Of a stretch of 64,000 nucleotides of DNA, positions 1-9,961 are shown in pieces. Position numbers and translations under genes: made by a program. The notes under the pieces are model-generated. The model was not told the DNA's origin, did not search any database, and was given only the letters and a program-made list of their open reading frames with translations. This DNA is from JAHEKD01 sp965215945 (lineage in GTDB: Bacteria; Pseudomonadota; Gammaproteobacteria; Arenicellales; JAHEKD01), in the NCBI GenBank assembly GCA_965215945.1, contig CBDCFC010000046.1, positions 62,001 through 126,000 on the forward strand, given 5' to 3'. The stretch's first letter is position 1. Each line of letters begins with the position of its first letter.

Positions 1-72
1 CTCAGGCCAGTTTGCCTGCGGTGGTTTATCGCCGTAACCGATTAAATCTCTTGGATAAGCTGACTCTTCCAT
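1..72 (-). CDS. puuE: Allantoinase PuuE, N-terminal fragment
   Basis: The complement strand from position 72 to the window edge encodes 24 residues from an ATG. They contain YPRDLIGYG followed by a PP..ANWP segment, the hallmark beginning of PuuE-type allantoinases (polysaccharide-deacetylase fold, cofactor-independent allantoin to allantoate). The rest of the gene lies outside the window. It is divergent from the 5-hydroxyisourate hydrolase gene, with about 90 bp between them that must hold both promoters. A nearby ATG at 80 is in another frame. The match to the family start is distinctive, but only 24 codons can be read. Confidence 0.8.
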   Translation of the reverse strand, partial: MEESAYPRDLIGYGDKPPQANWPE

Positions 73-164
73 GGGGGCATTTTACTTAAATCTTATAGCT
101 GTGGACAGAAAACCTTAGAAGCGTTAATCTAACTGCGAAAAATGATCTCAACAAAGGAAAAACA

Positions 165-518
165 ATGGGCCGCTTAACTACTCATGTGCTGGATACGGCA
201 CATGGTGTGCCGGCAAAAAATATTAGAATAGAGTTATTCAAAGTTTACGGCCAACAAAAAGAATTAATCACTACCGTCATGACTAATGACGATGGACGCT
301 GTGAAAAAGCACTATTAGAAGACGAACAATTTAATCAGGGTGAATATGAATTAGTATTTTCGGCAGGTGATTATTTTCGCGCACGAGGAGAAGATTTAGA
401 TGATCCGGCTTTTCTAGATCAGATCGTAATTCGGTTTAATATTGCCGATGCCGATCAACATTACCATGTGCCGCTGTTAGTTTCTCCCTATGGCTATTCG
501 ACTTATCGAGGTAGTTAA
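165..518 (+). CDS. uraH: 5-hydroxyisourate hydrolase (transthyretin-like)
   Basis: This 117-residue protein hydrolyses 5-hydroxyisourate, the unstable product of urate oxidation, to OHCU on the way to allantoin. The N terminus LTTHVLDTAHG carries the first active-site histidine. The C terminus has YHVPLLVSPYGYSTYRGS, with the family-defining YRGS tetrapeptide. Length is typical for the bacterial family. A purine-rich AAAGGAAAA stretch precedes the ATG. Its stop overlaps the xdhA start by one base (TAATG), so the two are co-translated. No OHCU decarboxylase is seen in the window. Confidence 0.95.
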   Translation: MGRLTTHVLDTAHGVPAKNIRIELFKVYGQQKELITTVMTNDDGRCEKALLEDEQFNQGEYELVFSAGDYFRARGEDLDDPAFLDQIVIRFNIADADQHYHVPLLVSPYGYSTYRGS

Positions 519-2023
519 TGGCCAGGCTTTATAGAAGATCACGCAAAAAACAAGCAGAACAACCGTCGGACAAATTATCATTTTTACTTAATGATGACTT
601 GATTGAACTCGACCCTGTCAGTCCAACATTGACGATCTTGGAATTTTTACGTAATGATCGCGGTCTATGTGGTACTAAGGAAGGTTGTACTGAGGGTGAT
701 TGCGGAGCCTGCACGGTCACCATTGGTGAGCTGCAAGGTTCAAAAATGAATTATCAAGCTGTAAACAGCTGTATTAGCTTTGTTTCCTCCTTGCACGGCA
801 AGCATCTGATTACGGTGGAAGGTATTAAACAAAATGGTAAATTGCATCCGCTACAGCAATGCATGGTTTCATCGCATGCTTCACAATGTGGATTTTGTAC
901 GCCGGGGTTTGTAATGTCTTTGTATACGCTCTGTTATCAATCTGATGCAAAGTTTTCGGTGCAGAAAATAAACGATTTGTTAGCGGGAAATTTGTGTCGT
1001 TGTACCGGCTACCGGCCGATTGTGTCAGCAGCGCAAAAATTTTTAAAACGAAAAAATCTGAGCCGTTATGCTTACAACACACAAACAATTGCCAGCAAAC
1101 TGAAAAAAAACACATTTAAAAAATCGCACAGCTTTAGCCAAGACGACACTACATATCATTCGCCGACCAGCAGTGATGAAGTAGCCGAGTTACTGAGGGA
1201 ATGTCCGGACGCAACGCTGGTGGCAGGAGGCACGGATGTAGGCTTATGGGTAACAAAGCAACATCAACAGTTGAATCAGATTATTTCCCTGGAGCGTGTC
1301 GATGCGCTCAAAGTAATTCGCAAGGGCAAAGACATGATTACCCTTGGTGCCGGCGTTACCTTGAACGCGGCTAGACAGGTGCTGGCTGATGATTATGCTG
1401 ACCTTAACGAACTCATTCGTCGCTTTGGTAGTGAACAAATTCGTAACCGGGCGACAGTCATAGGCAATATTGCCAATGGCTCCCCAATAGGAGATTTGCC
1501 ACCTGCGCTAATGGTGTTGGATGCCAAACTGACATTGAGAGTAGGTACTTACAGACGTTTTATTAAGCTTGAAGATTTTTATATTGATTACGGTAAACAA
1601 GATTTAAAACCGGGTGAGTTCATCGAAACCATTCAGATTCCACGGGTATTCAAAGATTCCACTTTTAGTGTTTATAAGCTGTCTAAACGTTTCGATCAGG
1701 ATATTTCTGTTGTCTGCGGTGCTTTTAACCTGCAGGTTGATTATGAAGGTATTGTTCGTGATATTAGAATTTGTTTTGGAGCCATGGCCGGAATTCCTAA
1801 GCGTGCAAATAAAGTAGAGCAGGCATTAATGGAAGAGCGCTGGAATTTGCAAACTATTAATAAAGTCATGCCGTTATTCGAGAAAGATTATCAGCCGATA
1901 ACAGATTGTCGCGGTAGTGCTGAATTTCGATTGTTGGCTGCTAAAAATCTGCTGATGCGGTTCTATTTGGAAACTCAATCAGGTACCTTGCAAACACGGT
2001 TGACAGGTGTGGCGGGTGGCTGA
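518..2023 (+). CDS. xdhA: Xanthine dehydrogenase small subunit (FeS/FAD)
   Basis: This 501-residue electron-transfer subunit of xanthine dehydrogenase joins an N-terminal plant-type [2Fe-2S] domain to a second helical [2Fe-2S] domain and a C-terminal FAD domain. The first cluster motif CGTKEGCTEGDCGACTV is at about residues 51-67. The second is QCGFCTPGF followed by NLCRCTGYRPI. The FAD domain shows VAGGTDVGLW and the IRNRATVIGNIANGSPIGD stretch. It passes electrons from the molybdenum subunit XdhB to NAD+. It overlaps uraH by one base and xdhB by 17 bases if xdhB starts at 2007. Confidence 0.95.
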   Translation: MARLYRRSRKKQAEQPSDKLSFLLNDDLIELDPVSPTLTILEFLRNDRGLCGTKEGCTEGDCGACTVTIGELQGSKMNYQAVNSCISFVSSLHGKHLITVEGIKQNGKLHPLQQCMVSSHASQCGFCTPGFVMSLYTLCYQSDAKFSVQKINDLLAGNLCRCTGYRPIVSAAQKFLKRKNLSRYAYNTQTIASKLKKNTFKKSHSFSQDDTTYHSPTSSDEVAELLRECPDATLVAGGTDVGLWVTKQHQQLNQIISLERVDALKVIRKGKDMITLGAGVTLNAARQVLADDYADLNELIRRFGSEQIRNRATVIGNIANGSPIGDLPPALMVLDAKLTLRVGTYRRFIKLEDFYIDYGKQDLKPGEFIETIQIPRVFKDSTFSVYKLSKRFDQDISVVCGAFNLQVDYEGIVRDIRICFGAMAGIPKRANKVEQALMEERWNLQTINKVMPLFEKDYQPITDCRGSAEFRLLAAKNLLMRFYLETQSGTLQTRLTGVAGG

Positions 2024-4307
2024 AACAAAAATGAAATTTATAGGCCATGAGTATCCACATGACAGTGCGCAGTTGCATGTAACTGGAGAGGCGGTCTACG
2101 TCGATGATATTTTGTTACCAGAAAACGCTTTGCAAGTTTATGTGCAGGGTAGCACCATTGCGTCAGGAAAACTAAAGAAGTTAGATCTTAAAAGAGTCAA
2201 AAAGGCTAAGGCTGCAATAGCTGTCATTGAGGCCGCTGACATCCCCGGGGAAAATAATATAGGTCCAGTGATTCACGATGAGCCTGTATTTGCGGATAAA
2301 AAAATATTGTTTATGGGGCAGCCACTATTTGCAGTAGCTGCTGAAACTCTGGGGCAAGCCAGAACGGCAGCTAAGCTTGCGAAAGTACAATATGAAGAAA
2401 AAAAACCAATATTGACTATTCAGCAAGCCTTAAAAGCAAATTCCAGAATCTCGCCTGACGTAATCATAAAACGTGGACGTTCAGCTCCAGCAATAAAAAA
2501 AGCCGCTCATAAATTGAACGGTACACTATCAATCGGCGGACAAGATCATTTTTACCTTGAGGGTCAAGTCTCATTAGCTGTGCCGCAGGAGAATGGGCAG
2601 ATGTTAGTTTATTGCTCAACACAACATGTTTCAGAAGTACAGGAATTAATTGCCCGTGCGCTTGATGTTGAAAATAATGGAGTCATCGTTGAAACACGGC
2701 GAATGGGAGGTGCATTTGGTGGCAAAGAAACTCAGGCTGCACAATGGGCCGTTATCGCCGCCTTAATTGCAAATGAGACTAAGCGACCGGCGAATTTATG
2801 CCTTGATCGCGACAGCGATATGATTATGACAGGCAAGCGCCATGACTTTTTTGTTGAATATAAGGTAGGTTTTAGTGGCAAGGGGATAGTCGAAGGTATC
2901 GATGTTATGCTGGCCTCACGCTGTGGTTGTAGTGCAGATTTGTCGGGCCCTATAAATGACAGAGCCATTTTTCATGTTGATAATAGTTACTACTTAAAGA
3001 ATATCACCATCACTTCAAAGCGGTTAAAAACCAATACGGTTTCAAATACTGCTTTCAGGGGGTTTGGTGGCCCACAGGGAATGATAGTAATTGAGCGAAT
3101 CATGGATGAAATTGCTTTTGAGCTTGGACTTGATCCAACACTGGTTCGAAGCAGAAATCTTTATGGCAAAACCACCCGCAATACAACCCCTTATGGTATG
3201 CGAGTTAGCGATAACGTTTTGCCGGAATTAATCGAGCAACTAAAGCGCAATGCGATTTATACAAAACGTCGTAAACTGGTTGAGCAGTTTAACCAGTCTT
3301 CGCCAGTGATTAAACGAGGCATTTCTTTAACACCGGTTAAATTTGGAATTTCCTTTACTACAACATTTCTTAACCAGGCTGGGGCTTTGGTTCATGTTTA
3401 CAAGGATGGCAGTATTCATGTTAGTCACGGTGGTACAGAAATGGGGCAGGGCTTGTTTATAAAAGTAGCCCAGGTTGTTGCCGAAGTATTCCAGATTGAT
3501 CCTGTTCATGTAAAACCTTGTGCAACCCGAACTGACAAGATACCCAATACATCCGCTACGGCCGCGTCGTCGGGTTCTGATATTAATGGCATGGCGGCCA
3601 AGATCGCCGCTGAAGAAATCAAACAACGATTAATTGATTTTGCTGTCGATGAATACAAGGTTAGTAAATCAAGTGTCAAGTTTGCACCAGAAGGCATAAA
3701 GATAGGCCGCAAAACCGTGCGCTTTAAAACGCTGGCCTATCAGGCTTATTTGGCCAGAGTGTTTTTGTCGGCACAGGGTTTTTATGCGACACCAAAAATT
3801 CATTACGATGCGGACAAAGGCAGGGGTCGGCCTTTTTACTATTTTGCTTATGGTGCGGCGGTATCGGAGGTTGCGATTGACAGCTTAACCGGCGAAACCA
3901 AAGTTCTTCGAGCTGATATTCTGCATGACTGTGGTCAGAGTTTGAATCCTGCCATTGATATGGGGCAGATCGAAGGCGGTTTTATTCAAGGAATGGGCTG
4001 GCTAACGACTGAGGAATTATTTTGGGATGAAACTGGCCAGTTACAAACACACGCACCGTCTACTTATAAAATTCCAACCTGTAGTGATGTGCCAGATGTA
4101 TTCAATGTGAAAATCTGGAAGCAGGGTAAAAATATTGAGCAAACCATCTATCGATCCAAAGCAGTTGGGGAGCCGCCACTGATGTTGGCAATTTCGGTTT
4201 ACAATGCAATCGCACAGGCTATTGCTGCAGCAAAAGGTAGTGAATCATTACCACAGTTAGACACACCTGCGACACCGGAAAGAATACTGCTGGCAATTAG
4301 CAATTAG
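2007..4307 (+). CDS. xdhB: Xanthine dehydrogenase molybdopterin-binding subunit
   Basis: This catalytic large subunit of about 766 residues oxidises hypoxanthine and xanthine to urate at a molybdenum cofactor. Visible motifs are GGAFGGKETQ (molybdopterin contact), TAFRGFGGPQG, GTEMGQGLFIKVAQV, and AVGEPPLML near the C terminus with the catalytic glutamate. Start choice is uncertain: GTG at 2007, GTG at 2016 and ATG at 2031 are all in frame. The conserved sequence begins right after the last one (MKFIGHEYPHDSA). None has a strong ribosome site, which fits translation coupled to xdhA. Confidence 0.95.
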   Translation: MWRVAETKMKFIGHEYPHDSAQLHVTGEAVYVDDILLPENALQVYVQGSTIASGKLKKLDLKRVKKAKAAIAVIEAADIPGENNIGPVIHDEPVFADKKILFMGQPLFAVAAETLGQARTAAKLAKVQYEEKKPILTIQQALKANSRISPDVIIKRGRSAPAIKKAAHKLNGTLSIGGQDHFYLEGQVSLAVPQENGQMLVYCSTQHVSEVQELIARALDVENNGVIVETRRMGGAFGGKETQAAQWAVIAALIANETKRPANLCLDRDSDMIMTGKRHDFFVEYKVGFSGKGIVEGIDVMLASRCGCSADLSGPINDRAIFHVDNSYYLKNITITSKRLKTNTVSNTAFRGFGGPQGMIVIERIMDEIAFELGLDPTLVRSRNLYGKTTRNTTPYGMRVSDNVLPELIEQLKRNAIYTKRRKLVEQFNQSSPVIKRGISLTPVKFGISFTTTFLNQAGALVHVYKDGSIHVSHGGTEMGQGLFIKVAQVVAEVFQIDPVHVKPCATRTDKIPNTSATAASSGSDINGMAAKIAAEEIKQRLIDFAVDEYKVSKSSVKFAPEGIKIGRKTVRFKTLAYQAYLARVFLSAQGFYATPKIHYDADKGRGRPFYYFAYGAAVSEVAIDSLTGETKVLRADILHDCGQSLNPAIDMGQIEGGFIQGMGWLTTEELFWDETGQLQTHAPSTYKIPTCSDVPDVFNVKIWKQGKNIEQTIYRSKAVGEPPLMLAISVYNAIAQAIAAAKGSESLPQLDTPATPERILLAISN

Positions 4308-4315
4308 TTTTTCAG

Positions 4316-5281
4316 ATGTTTAGTTATTTTCGTTCACATTGGATTGATGCACTACGAGAATATATTTCTAAGGGTAAGCCGTTGGTCATGGTAACCGTCG
4401 TTAATGTCGAAGGTTCCGCGCCGCGAGAATCAAGCAGCCGAATGTTTGTGCTTGACGATGAAATTGTTGAAACCATCGGTGGCGGTAATCTTGAGCTGGA
4501 AGCGATCAAGCTGGCTAGAGAGATGCTCATGGAAGATAATTCTAATGGTTATAGATTAGAGCTATATGGTCTTGGCCCTGCGTTACAACAATGTTGCGGC
4601 GGGGCAGTTACGCTCGCATTTGAAAAGATCACTATTGAACCAGACTGGTTATCAAGTTGTAAAACCAATAATGAATCAGATGAAATCCTTATAAGTGAAT
4701 TCGGCAAGTCGAGTGTGACTCGCCATATAGCGAGACTTGAATCACTAAAACTAGATAATCAACAGCATAATATCCTGATAGAAAAACTTTATCCTCTGAA
4801 GCCGGAGGTGGTCATTTTTGGCGCTGGACATGTAGGCGCTGCTTTGGTTGAGGTGTTAGGCCGGTTACCCTTTAACATCAGTTGGGTTGATGAACGTGAA
4901 GATTTGTTTGCGGGTTTAACAACTAACGATGTCCAAGTTTTTTCAGGAAAAAGTGCTGTGAGTTTTATCGATGATCTTCCGGAAAATGCTTTAAATATTG
5001 TGATGACACACTCGCACGATCTGGACGAAGATATCTGTTATCAATATTTAAAGAAAAAGGAATTCCGCTTTTTAGGGTTGATCGGATCAAAAACCAAGCG
5101 TGCACGATTCTTGCACCGGCTCAGAGATAGGCGTATTGACCAACAGCAATTATCCAAATTGACCTGCCCGATTGGAGTGCCGGAAGTTGCCGGTAGTTCG
5201 CCGCCTGAAATTGCGGTTGCTGTAGCTGCACAACTGTTGAGTGAAAGAGACCGGATTAAATTGGACACCAGCTTGTCATGA
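4316..5281 (+). CDS. xdhC: XdhC, molybdenum cofactor insertion chaperone
   Basis: This 321-residue XdhC-family protein binds, protects and inserts the molybdenum cofactor into the XdhAB apoenzyme. The N-terminal half has TVVNVEGSAPRESSSRM and the conserved QCCGGAV segment. The C-terminal half is a Rossmann fold beginning VVIFGAGHVGAALVEVLG with VDERED after the second strand. It lies 8 bp after xdhB and overlaps the downstream transporter ATPase by 4 bp (ATGA). This links xanthine dehydrogenase maturation and purine import in one transcript. Confidence 0.93.
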   Translation: MFSYFRSHWIDALREYISKGKPLVMVTVVNVEGSAPRESSSRMFVLDDEIVETIGGGNLELEAIKLAREMLMEDNSNGYRLELYGLGPALQQCCGGAVTLAFEKITIEPDWLSSCKTNNESDEILISEFGKSSVTRHIARLESLKLDNQQHNILIEKLYPLKPEVVIFGAGHVGAALVEVLGRLPFNISWVDEREDLFAGLTTNDVQVFSGKSAVSFIDDLPENALNIVMTHSHDLDEDICYQYLKKKEFRFLGLIGSKTKRARFLHRLRDRRIDQQQLSKLTCPIGVPEVAGSSPPEIAVAVAAQLLSERDRIKLDTSLS

Positions 5282-6801
5282 CTGCTGACCAATCATTGCT
5301 AAGGCTGGACTCTATCTCAAAACAGTACCCGGGTTGCCTGGCTAATGATGATATTTCCTTGTCAATTAAAAAGGGGGAAATTCATGCATTGCTGGGTGAG
5401 AACGGAGCAGGGAAAAGCACTTTGGTTAAAATTATTTATGGCTTGCTTAAGCCAACGTCGGGAAGGGTGTTCTGGAAAGATAAAGCGGTTAGTGTAAACA
5501 GTCCATCTGCGGCAAGAACAATCGGTATTGCCATGGTGTTTCAGCATTTTTCTTTATTTGATGCACTGACCGTTGCAGAAAACATTGCTTTGGGAATGGA
5601 CGAATACATTCCCGAGCGAGAATTGCATGAAAAAATTCTCAATGTCTCTCAAGCATACGGTTTGCCCTTGGAGCCCATGCGTGAAGTGCATACTTTGTCG
5701 GTGGGTGAACGACAACGAATTGAAATTGTCCGCTGTTTATTACAAAACCCCAAGCTATTGATTATGGATGAGCCCACGTCCGTTCTTACACCTCAGGAAA
5801 TTCAAACCTTATTCGTCACTTTAAAAAAACTTAAGAATGAAGGCTGTGCGATTTTGTACATTAGTCATAAACTCGATGAGATAAAAGAACTCTGTGAAAC
5901 CGCAACAATTTTGCGTGATGGTAAAGTTGTGGCTGAATGTAACCCTCGACAGGAAACCGCACAGTCGTTGGCAAAATTAATGATTGGCACAACACCTGAA
6001 ATCATTTCCCAGGGTGTAGATAAAACGGGCGAGATTGTTTTTAGTGTAAATAATTTATCCCTGAAATCGACACACACGTTTGGCACTGATTTGGATAATA
6101 TCAATTTCGAGCTTAAAGCCGGAGAGATTTTAGGTATTGCAGGCGTAGCGGGAAATGGGCAGACAGAATTATTAAGCGCTTTGTCAGGAGAAGTTTTAAC
6201 AAACGCCGATACAATAACAATAAATAATCAGACTTGTGGAAACTTAAATACGGTTTTACGCAGGCAGTTGGGAATGGCTTATGTTCCTGAAGATCGATTA
6301 GGACACGGGGCTGTTCCTTCCATGGATTTAGTTGAGAACACAATACTAAGTGGGTATAAAAAACAGCGTTTAATCAATAGTTTAGGAATTGATTCTAAAG
6401 CATCGCATTCGATAACGGAATCAATAAGACAAAGCTTCAATGTCAAAAGCAGTGGCGTCGATAATGAAGCACAAAGTCTATCCGGAGGAAATCTGCAGAA
6501 ATTTATTGTAGGCCGGGAAATAACTCAAAAGCCGGAAGTTTTAATATTAGGGCAACCTACCTGGGGGGTTGATGCGGGGTCGGCTGCCGCTATTCATCAA
6601 GCAATCGTTGGGCTGGCAAAAAGTGGCACGGCAGTATTGATTGTTTCTCAGGATCTGGATGAATTACTCACCTTATCAAATAAAATCGCGGTTCTTTCAG
6701 CCGGACATTTGTCCGAATTTCAACCTGTTCAAGATGTAACTGCCGAGTCATTGGGCCTGTTAATGGGATCTGTAACGAATCAGGAGTCCAAAGTTGCTTA
6801 G
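5278..6801 (+). CDS. Purine nucleoside ABC transporter, ATP-binding protein
   Basis: This 507-residue protein has two fused ABC domains, as in the ribose/nucleoside class (NupA, YufO, BmpB-like). The first domain has Walker A GENGAGKSTL, signature LSVGERQRIEI and Walker B LLIMDEPTSVL. The second is degenerate at Walker A (GVAGNGQTELL) but keeps LSGGNLQKFIVGREI. This asymmetric pattern is usual for the class. It energises uptake by the two downstream permeases with the BMP-family binding protein. Substrate is inferred from context (purine catabolic genes on both sides), not from the sequence. It overlaps its neighbours by 4 and 8 bp. Confidence 0.9.
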   Translation: MTADQSLLRLDSISKQYPGCLANDDISLSIKKGEIHALLGENGAGKSTLVKIIYGLLKPTSGRVFWKDKAVSVNSPSAARTIGIAMVFQHFSLFDALTVAENIALGMDEYIPERELHEKILNVSQAYGLPLEPMREVHTLSVGERQRIEIVRCLLQNPKLLIMDEPTSVLTPQEIQTLFVTLKKLKNEGCAILYISHKLDEIKELCETATILRDGKVVAECNPRQETAQSLAKLMIGTTPEIISQGVDKTGEIVFSVNNLSLKSTHTFGTDLDNINFELKAGEILGIAGVAGNGQTELLSALSGEVLTNADTITINNQTCGNLNTVLRRQLGMAYVPEDRLGHGAVPSMDLVENTILSGYKKQRLINSLGIDSKASHSITESIRQSFNVKSSGVDNEAQSLSGGNLQKFIVGREITQKPEVLILGQPTWGVDAGSAAAIHQAIVGLAKSGTAVLIVSQDLDELLTLSNKIAVLSAGHLSEFQPVQDVTAESLGLLMGSVTNQESKVA

Positions 6802-7867
6802 GTTAGAGCCGCGCAAATCTATTTCGCGACTGTATCAATATTTAAGCCCGGTTCTGGCTTTAGGGTTAACCCTGATAGCAGGCTTGTTTATTTTTTTGTT
6901 TATGGGGCATCCGCCATTTAAGGCCTTGCATGCATTTTTTATTTCTCCAATAACGCATTCCTATGGTGTTAGTGAATTATTAGTTAAGGCAGCACCGCTG
7001 ATTCTAATAGGGCTTGGATTGGCGATGGGCTTTAGAGCCAATGTCTGGAATATCGGTGCTGAAGGGCAACTGATATTGGGTGCTATTTTTGGTTCGGCGC
7101 TACCGGTTTATTTCTCAGATAGCAGTAATATCTTAATGCTGCCAGCGATGCTAGTCATGGGTATTGCCGGTGGTATGTTATGGGCTGCGATTCCTGCTTT
7201 TTTGAAAGTTAAATTTAATACCAATGAAATTCTGACCAGCTTGATGTTAACCTATGTCGCTGCCTTGTTGCTTAGCCTTTTAGTTCATGGTCCCTGGCGA
7301 GATCCGGGTGGTTTTAATTTTCCTGAGTCGGTAATTTTTCCTGATGCAGCAATTTTACCCATTATCTGGCCGGGTACTCGTGCGCATCTTGGCATAATCT
7401 TGGTTGTCATCATCGCCTTAATAATCTGGTGGCTGCTCAGCCGGGGGCTTACCGGCTTTAAGATAAAGGTTTTTGGCGAGGCGCCTCAGGCAGCACAATA
7501 TGCCGGTTTTGAAAAAACCAAGGTGATCTGGTTAACACTCTTATTAGGAGGTGGGCTGGCCGGTTTGGCCGGTGTGTTTGAAGTGGCCGGGCCAATCGGG
7601 CAACTTCATCCAAGTGTTTCTCCAGGATATGGTTTTACCGCGATTATTGTGGCGTTTCTCGGGCGTTTGCATCCTGTCGGTATTGTTTTTGCAGGGTTGA
7701 TTTTAGCTTTGTCATATTTGGGTGGCGAAAATATTCAAATTGCCATGGGTTTGCCCAAAGGCATTGCCGGAGTATTTCAGGGTATGTTGTTATTCTTTTT
7801 ACTCGCATGTGATGTATTGACGCGTTATCGAGTACGGTTGTTTTCAGAGAGAAAACAAATCGCATGA
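6794..7867 (+). CDS. Nucleoside ABC transporter permease (YufP-like)
   Basis: This 357-residue integral membrane permease has many hydrophobic helices and the family segment FRANVWNIGAEGQLILGAIFG, cut short here by reading only GAEGQL. It pairs with the following permease to form the channel of a BMP-type nucleoside importer. The start is a TTG at 6794 that overlaps the ATPase stop by 8 bp. No in-frame ATG gives a better start. It ends in an ATGA overlap with the next permease. Confidence 0.88.
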   Translation: MLRLEPRKSISRLYQYLSPVLALGLTLIAGLFIFLFMGHPPFKALHAFFISPITHSYGVSELLVKAAPLILIGLGLAMGFRANVWNIGAEGQLILGAIFGSALPVYFSDSSNILMLPAMLVMGIAGGMLWAAIPAFLKVKFNTNEILTSLMLTYVAALLLSLLVHGPWRDPGGFNFPESVIFPDAAILPIIWPGTRAHLGIILVVIIALIIWWLLSRGLTGFKIKVFGEAPQAAQYAGFEKTKVIWLTLLLGGGLAGLAGVFEVAGPIGQLHPSVSPGYGFTAIIVAFLGRLHPVGIVFAGLILALSYLGGENIQIAMGLPKGIAGVFQGMLLFFLLACDVLTRYRVRLFSERKQIA

Positions 7868-8790
7868 ACATCGAAGCCTACATACCAGTCTTGATTACCG
7901 TTATTAATGCAGCCACGCCATTGTTACTAGCGGCTTTGGGTGAGCTGGTGGTGGAAAAATCAGGTGTTCTAAATCTTGGCGTTGAAGGGATGATACTGAT
8001 GGGGGCCGTGGCTGGTTTTGCGGTAACAATTGTCAGTGGTAGTGCAATGATGGGCATTTTGGCGGCAATAATCGCAGGTGCATCAATGGCCTTAATTTTT
8101 GGTTTTTTGACCTTAACAATGCTGTCAAATCAGGTGGCAACGGGTTTGGCCTTAACGTTATTTGGCGTTGGGTTGAGTGCTTTGATTGGTGCTAATTTTG
8201 TCGGCACGCCTGTTGATGCTTTACCTAAATTATCCATGCCCTTTCTTTCGGATATTCCAGTATTAGGGCCGTTATTATTTGGGCATGATGCTGTGGTTTA
8301 TTTTTCAATATTTATGGTTTTTGCCATTAACTACTGGCTCTACAAAACTCGTTCAGGATTGAAACTTCGAGCAGTCGGTGAATCTCATGAGGCTGCTCAT
8401 GCTCTAGGACATCACGTTATCCGCATTCGTTATATGGCGGTAATATTTGGCGGTATGATGGCCGGTTTGGCCGGTGCATTTTTAAGTTTATCTTATACCC
8501 CCATGTGGGTGGAAAATATGAGTGCCGGGCGTGGTTGGATAGCGCTTGCATTGGTAGTCTTTGCCAGCTGGAAGACGGGTAGAGTATTATTAGGCGCGTA
8601 TTTATTTGGCGGGATCACCATCATGCAGTTATTTTTGCAGGGAATGGGTGTAAATATTCCTTCACAAATACTTTCGATGTTGCCTTATCTGGTGACAATT
8701 TTAGTATTAGTGCTGATTTCACGAGATAGTAGTAAAATCTCTTCTGCAGCTCCAGCGAGTCTGGGCAAAATTTTTCATCCTACACAGTAA
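7864..8790 (+). CDS. Nucleoside ABC transporter permease (YufQ-like)
   Basis: This 308-residue second permease has the family signature GVLNLGVEGMILMGA near residue 36 and about eight predicted membrane helices. It overlaps the upstream permease by 4 bp (ATGA). Homologues form heterodimers with YufP-type subunits in nucleoside and riboflavin-type BMP transporters. The neighbouring genes favour purine nucleosides. Its own sequence does not define the ligand. Confidence 0.88.
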   Translation: MNIEAYIPVLITVINAATPLLLAALGELVVEKSGVLNLGVEGMILMGAVAGFAVTIVSGSAMMGILAAIIAGASMALIFGFLTLTMLSNQVATGLALTLFGVGLSALIGANFVGTPVDALPKLSMPFLSDIPVLGPLLFGHDAVVYFSIFMVFAINYWLYKTRSGLKLRAVGESHEAAHALGHHVIRIRYMAVIFGGMMAGLAGAFLSLSYTPMWVENMSAGRGWIALALVVFASWKTGRVLLGAYLFGGITIMQLFLQGMGVNIPSQILSMLPYLVTILVLVLISRDSSKISSAAPASLGKIFHPTQ

Positions 8791-8802
8791 AGGAATGTCA
8801 TT

Positions 8803-9885
8803 ATGAAATTAAAACAATCAATAGTTAAGCTGATTCTCACGAGTTTGCTTTCAATTTTTTTTATTAACGCCCAGGCGCAACAGGACAAAGTTAAAGTAGG
8901 GTTTGTCTACGTTGGTCCTGTGGGTGATCATGGCTGGACCTACCAGCATGATCAGGGGCGTCAGGCGATTGAAGAGGCGTTGGGTGATAAAGTCGAAACG
9001 ACTTTTGTTGAGTCAGTGGCTGAAGGCCAGGATGCCGAGCGTGTTATTCGGCAATTAGCTTCAACCGGTCATGACCTGATTTTCACTACCTCATTTGGTT
9101 TTATGAATCCAACGATTAAAGTGGCGAAGCAATTCCCGGATGTTAAGTTTGAACATGCGACAGGTTACAAGCGTGCCGATAATGTCAGCACTTATGCCGC
9201 CCGCTTTTATGAAGGTCGCTATATTATTGGTCGCATAGCCGGACACATGACCAAATCGAATGTGATTGGTTATATTGCATCTTTCCCGATTCCTGAGGTT
9301 GTGCGCGGAATTAACTCGTTTGCACAAGGTTTGCGTAGTGTTAATCCCGATGCTCAGGTAAAGGTAGTTTGGGTAAATACCTGGTTCGACCCGGGTAAAG
9401 AAAGTGATGCGGCAAAAACATTGATTGATCAGGGTGCCGATATCTTAACTCAACATACAGATTCCCCGGCACCACTACAAGTCGCCGAAGAACGGGGCAT
9501 TATGGGGTTTGGTCAGGCTTCTGATATGAAAAAGTTTGCGCCTACCGCACAGTTAACATCGATTGTTGACAACTGGAACGATTATTACATTGCCCGAACC
9601 CAGGCGGTATTGGATGGTATCTGGGAATCAGCTGATACTTGGGATGGGTTGGCACAGGGCATGGTTGAAATGTCGCCTTATGCCGATTCACTACCTGCTG
9701 AAATAAAAGCCGATGCCGAGCAAATCGAAGCGGCTTTAACCAGCGGTGAACTTCACGCATTTAAAGGTCCAATTAAAAATCAGGCCGGAGAAGTGATGGT
9801 GCCTGAAGGTGAGAGTGCCAGCGATGAAATGTTGATTGGCATGGACTGGTATGTTGAGGGTGTGGATGGCCAGCTGCCTAATTGA
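8803..9885 (+). CDS. BMP-family periplasmic nucleoside-binding protein
   Basis: This 360-residue secreted protein has a signal peptide at residues 1-25 ending NAQAQ. The mature part begins KVKVGFVYVGPVGDHGWTY, the characteristic opening of the basic membrane protein/PnrA family, followed by DLIFTTSFGFMNP and an NTWFDPGKE segment. It captures the ligand in the periplasm for the preceding ATPase and permeases. AAAGGAATG lies just upstream of the ATG, 12 bp after the permease. It is the last gene of the uraH-xdh-transporter run. A palindrome-rich gap follows. Confidence 0.92.
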   Translation: MKLKQSIVKLILTSLLSIFFINAQAQQDKVKVGFVYVGPVGDHGWTYQHDQGRQAIEEALGDKVETTFVESVAEGQDAERVIRQLASTGHDLIFTTSFGFMNPTIKVAKQFPDVKFEHATGYKRADNVSTYAARFYEGRYIIGRIAGHMTKSNVIGYIASFPIPEVVRGINSFAQGLRSVNPDAQVKVVWVNTWFDPGKESDAAKTLIDQGADILTQHTDSPAPLQVAEERGIMGFGQASDMKKFAPTAQLTSIVDNWNDYYIARTQAVLDGIWESADTWDGLAQGMVEMSPYADSLPAEIKADAEQIEAALTSGELHAFKGPIKNQAGEVMVPEGESASDEMLIGMDWYVEGVDGQLPN

Positions 9886-9924
9886 TTATTAAAACTGTTA
9901 TCTCTAAGATTAATAGTAAAAGGA

Positions 9925-9961
9925 CGTCATACCGGAATCTGCAGTGTAGATATCCGGTATC
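9925..9961. repeat. Dispersed palindrome, CGTCATACCGG type
   Basis: An imperfect inverted repeat has arms CGTCATACCGGAATCTGCA and AGATATCCGGTATC with a short loop. Nearly the same sequence occurs in opposite orientation at 63112-63150, and shorter relatives occur at 14438, 46616, 59291 and 59386. It resembles REP-type intergenic elements. Here it could form a hairpin protecting the 3' end of the transporter mRNA. Confidence 0.75.
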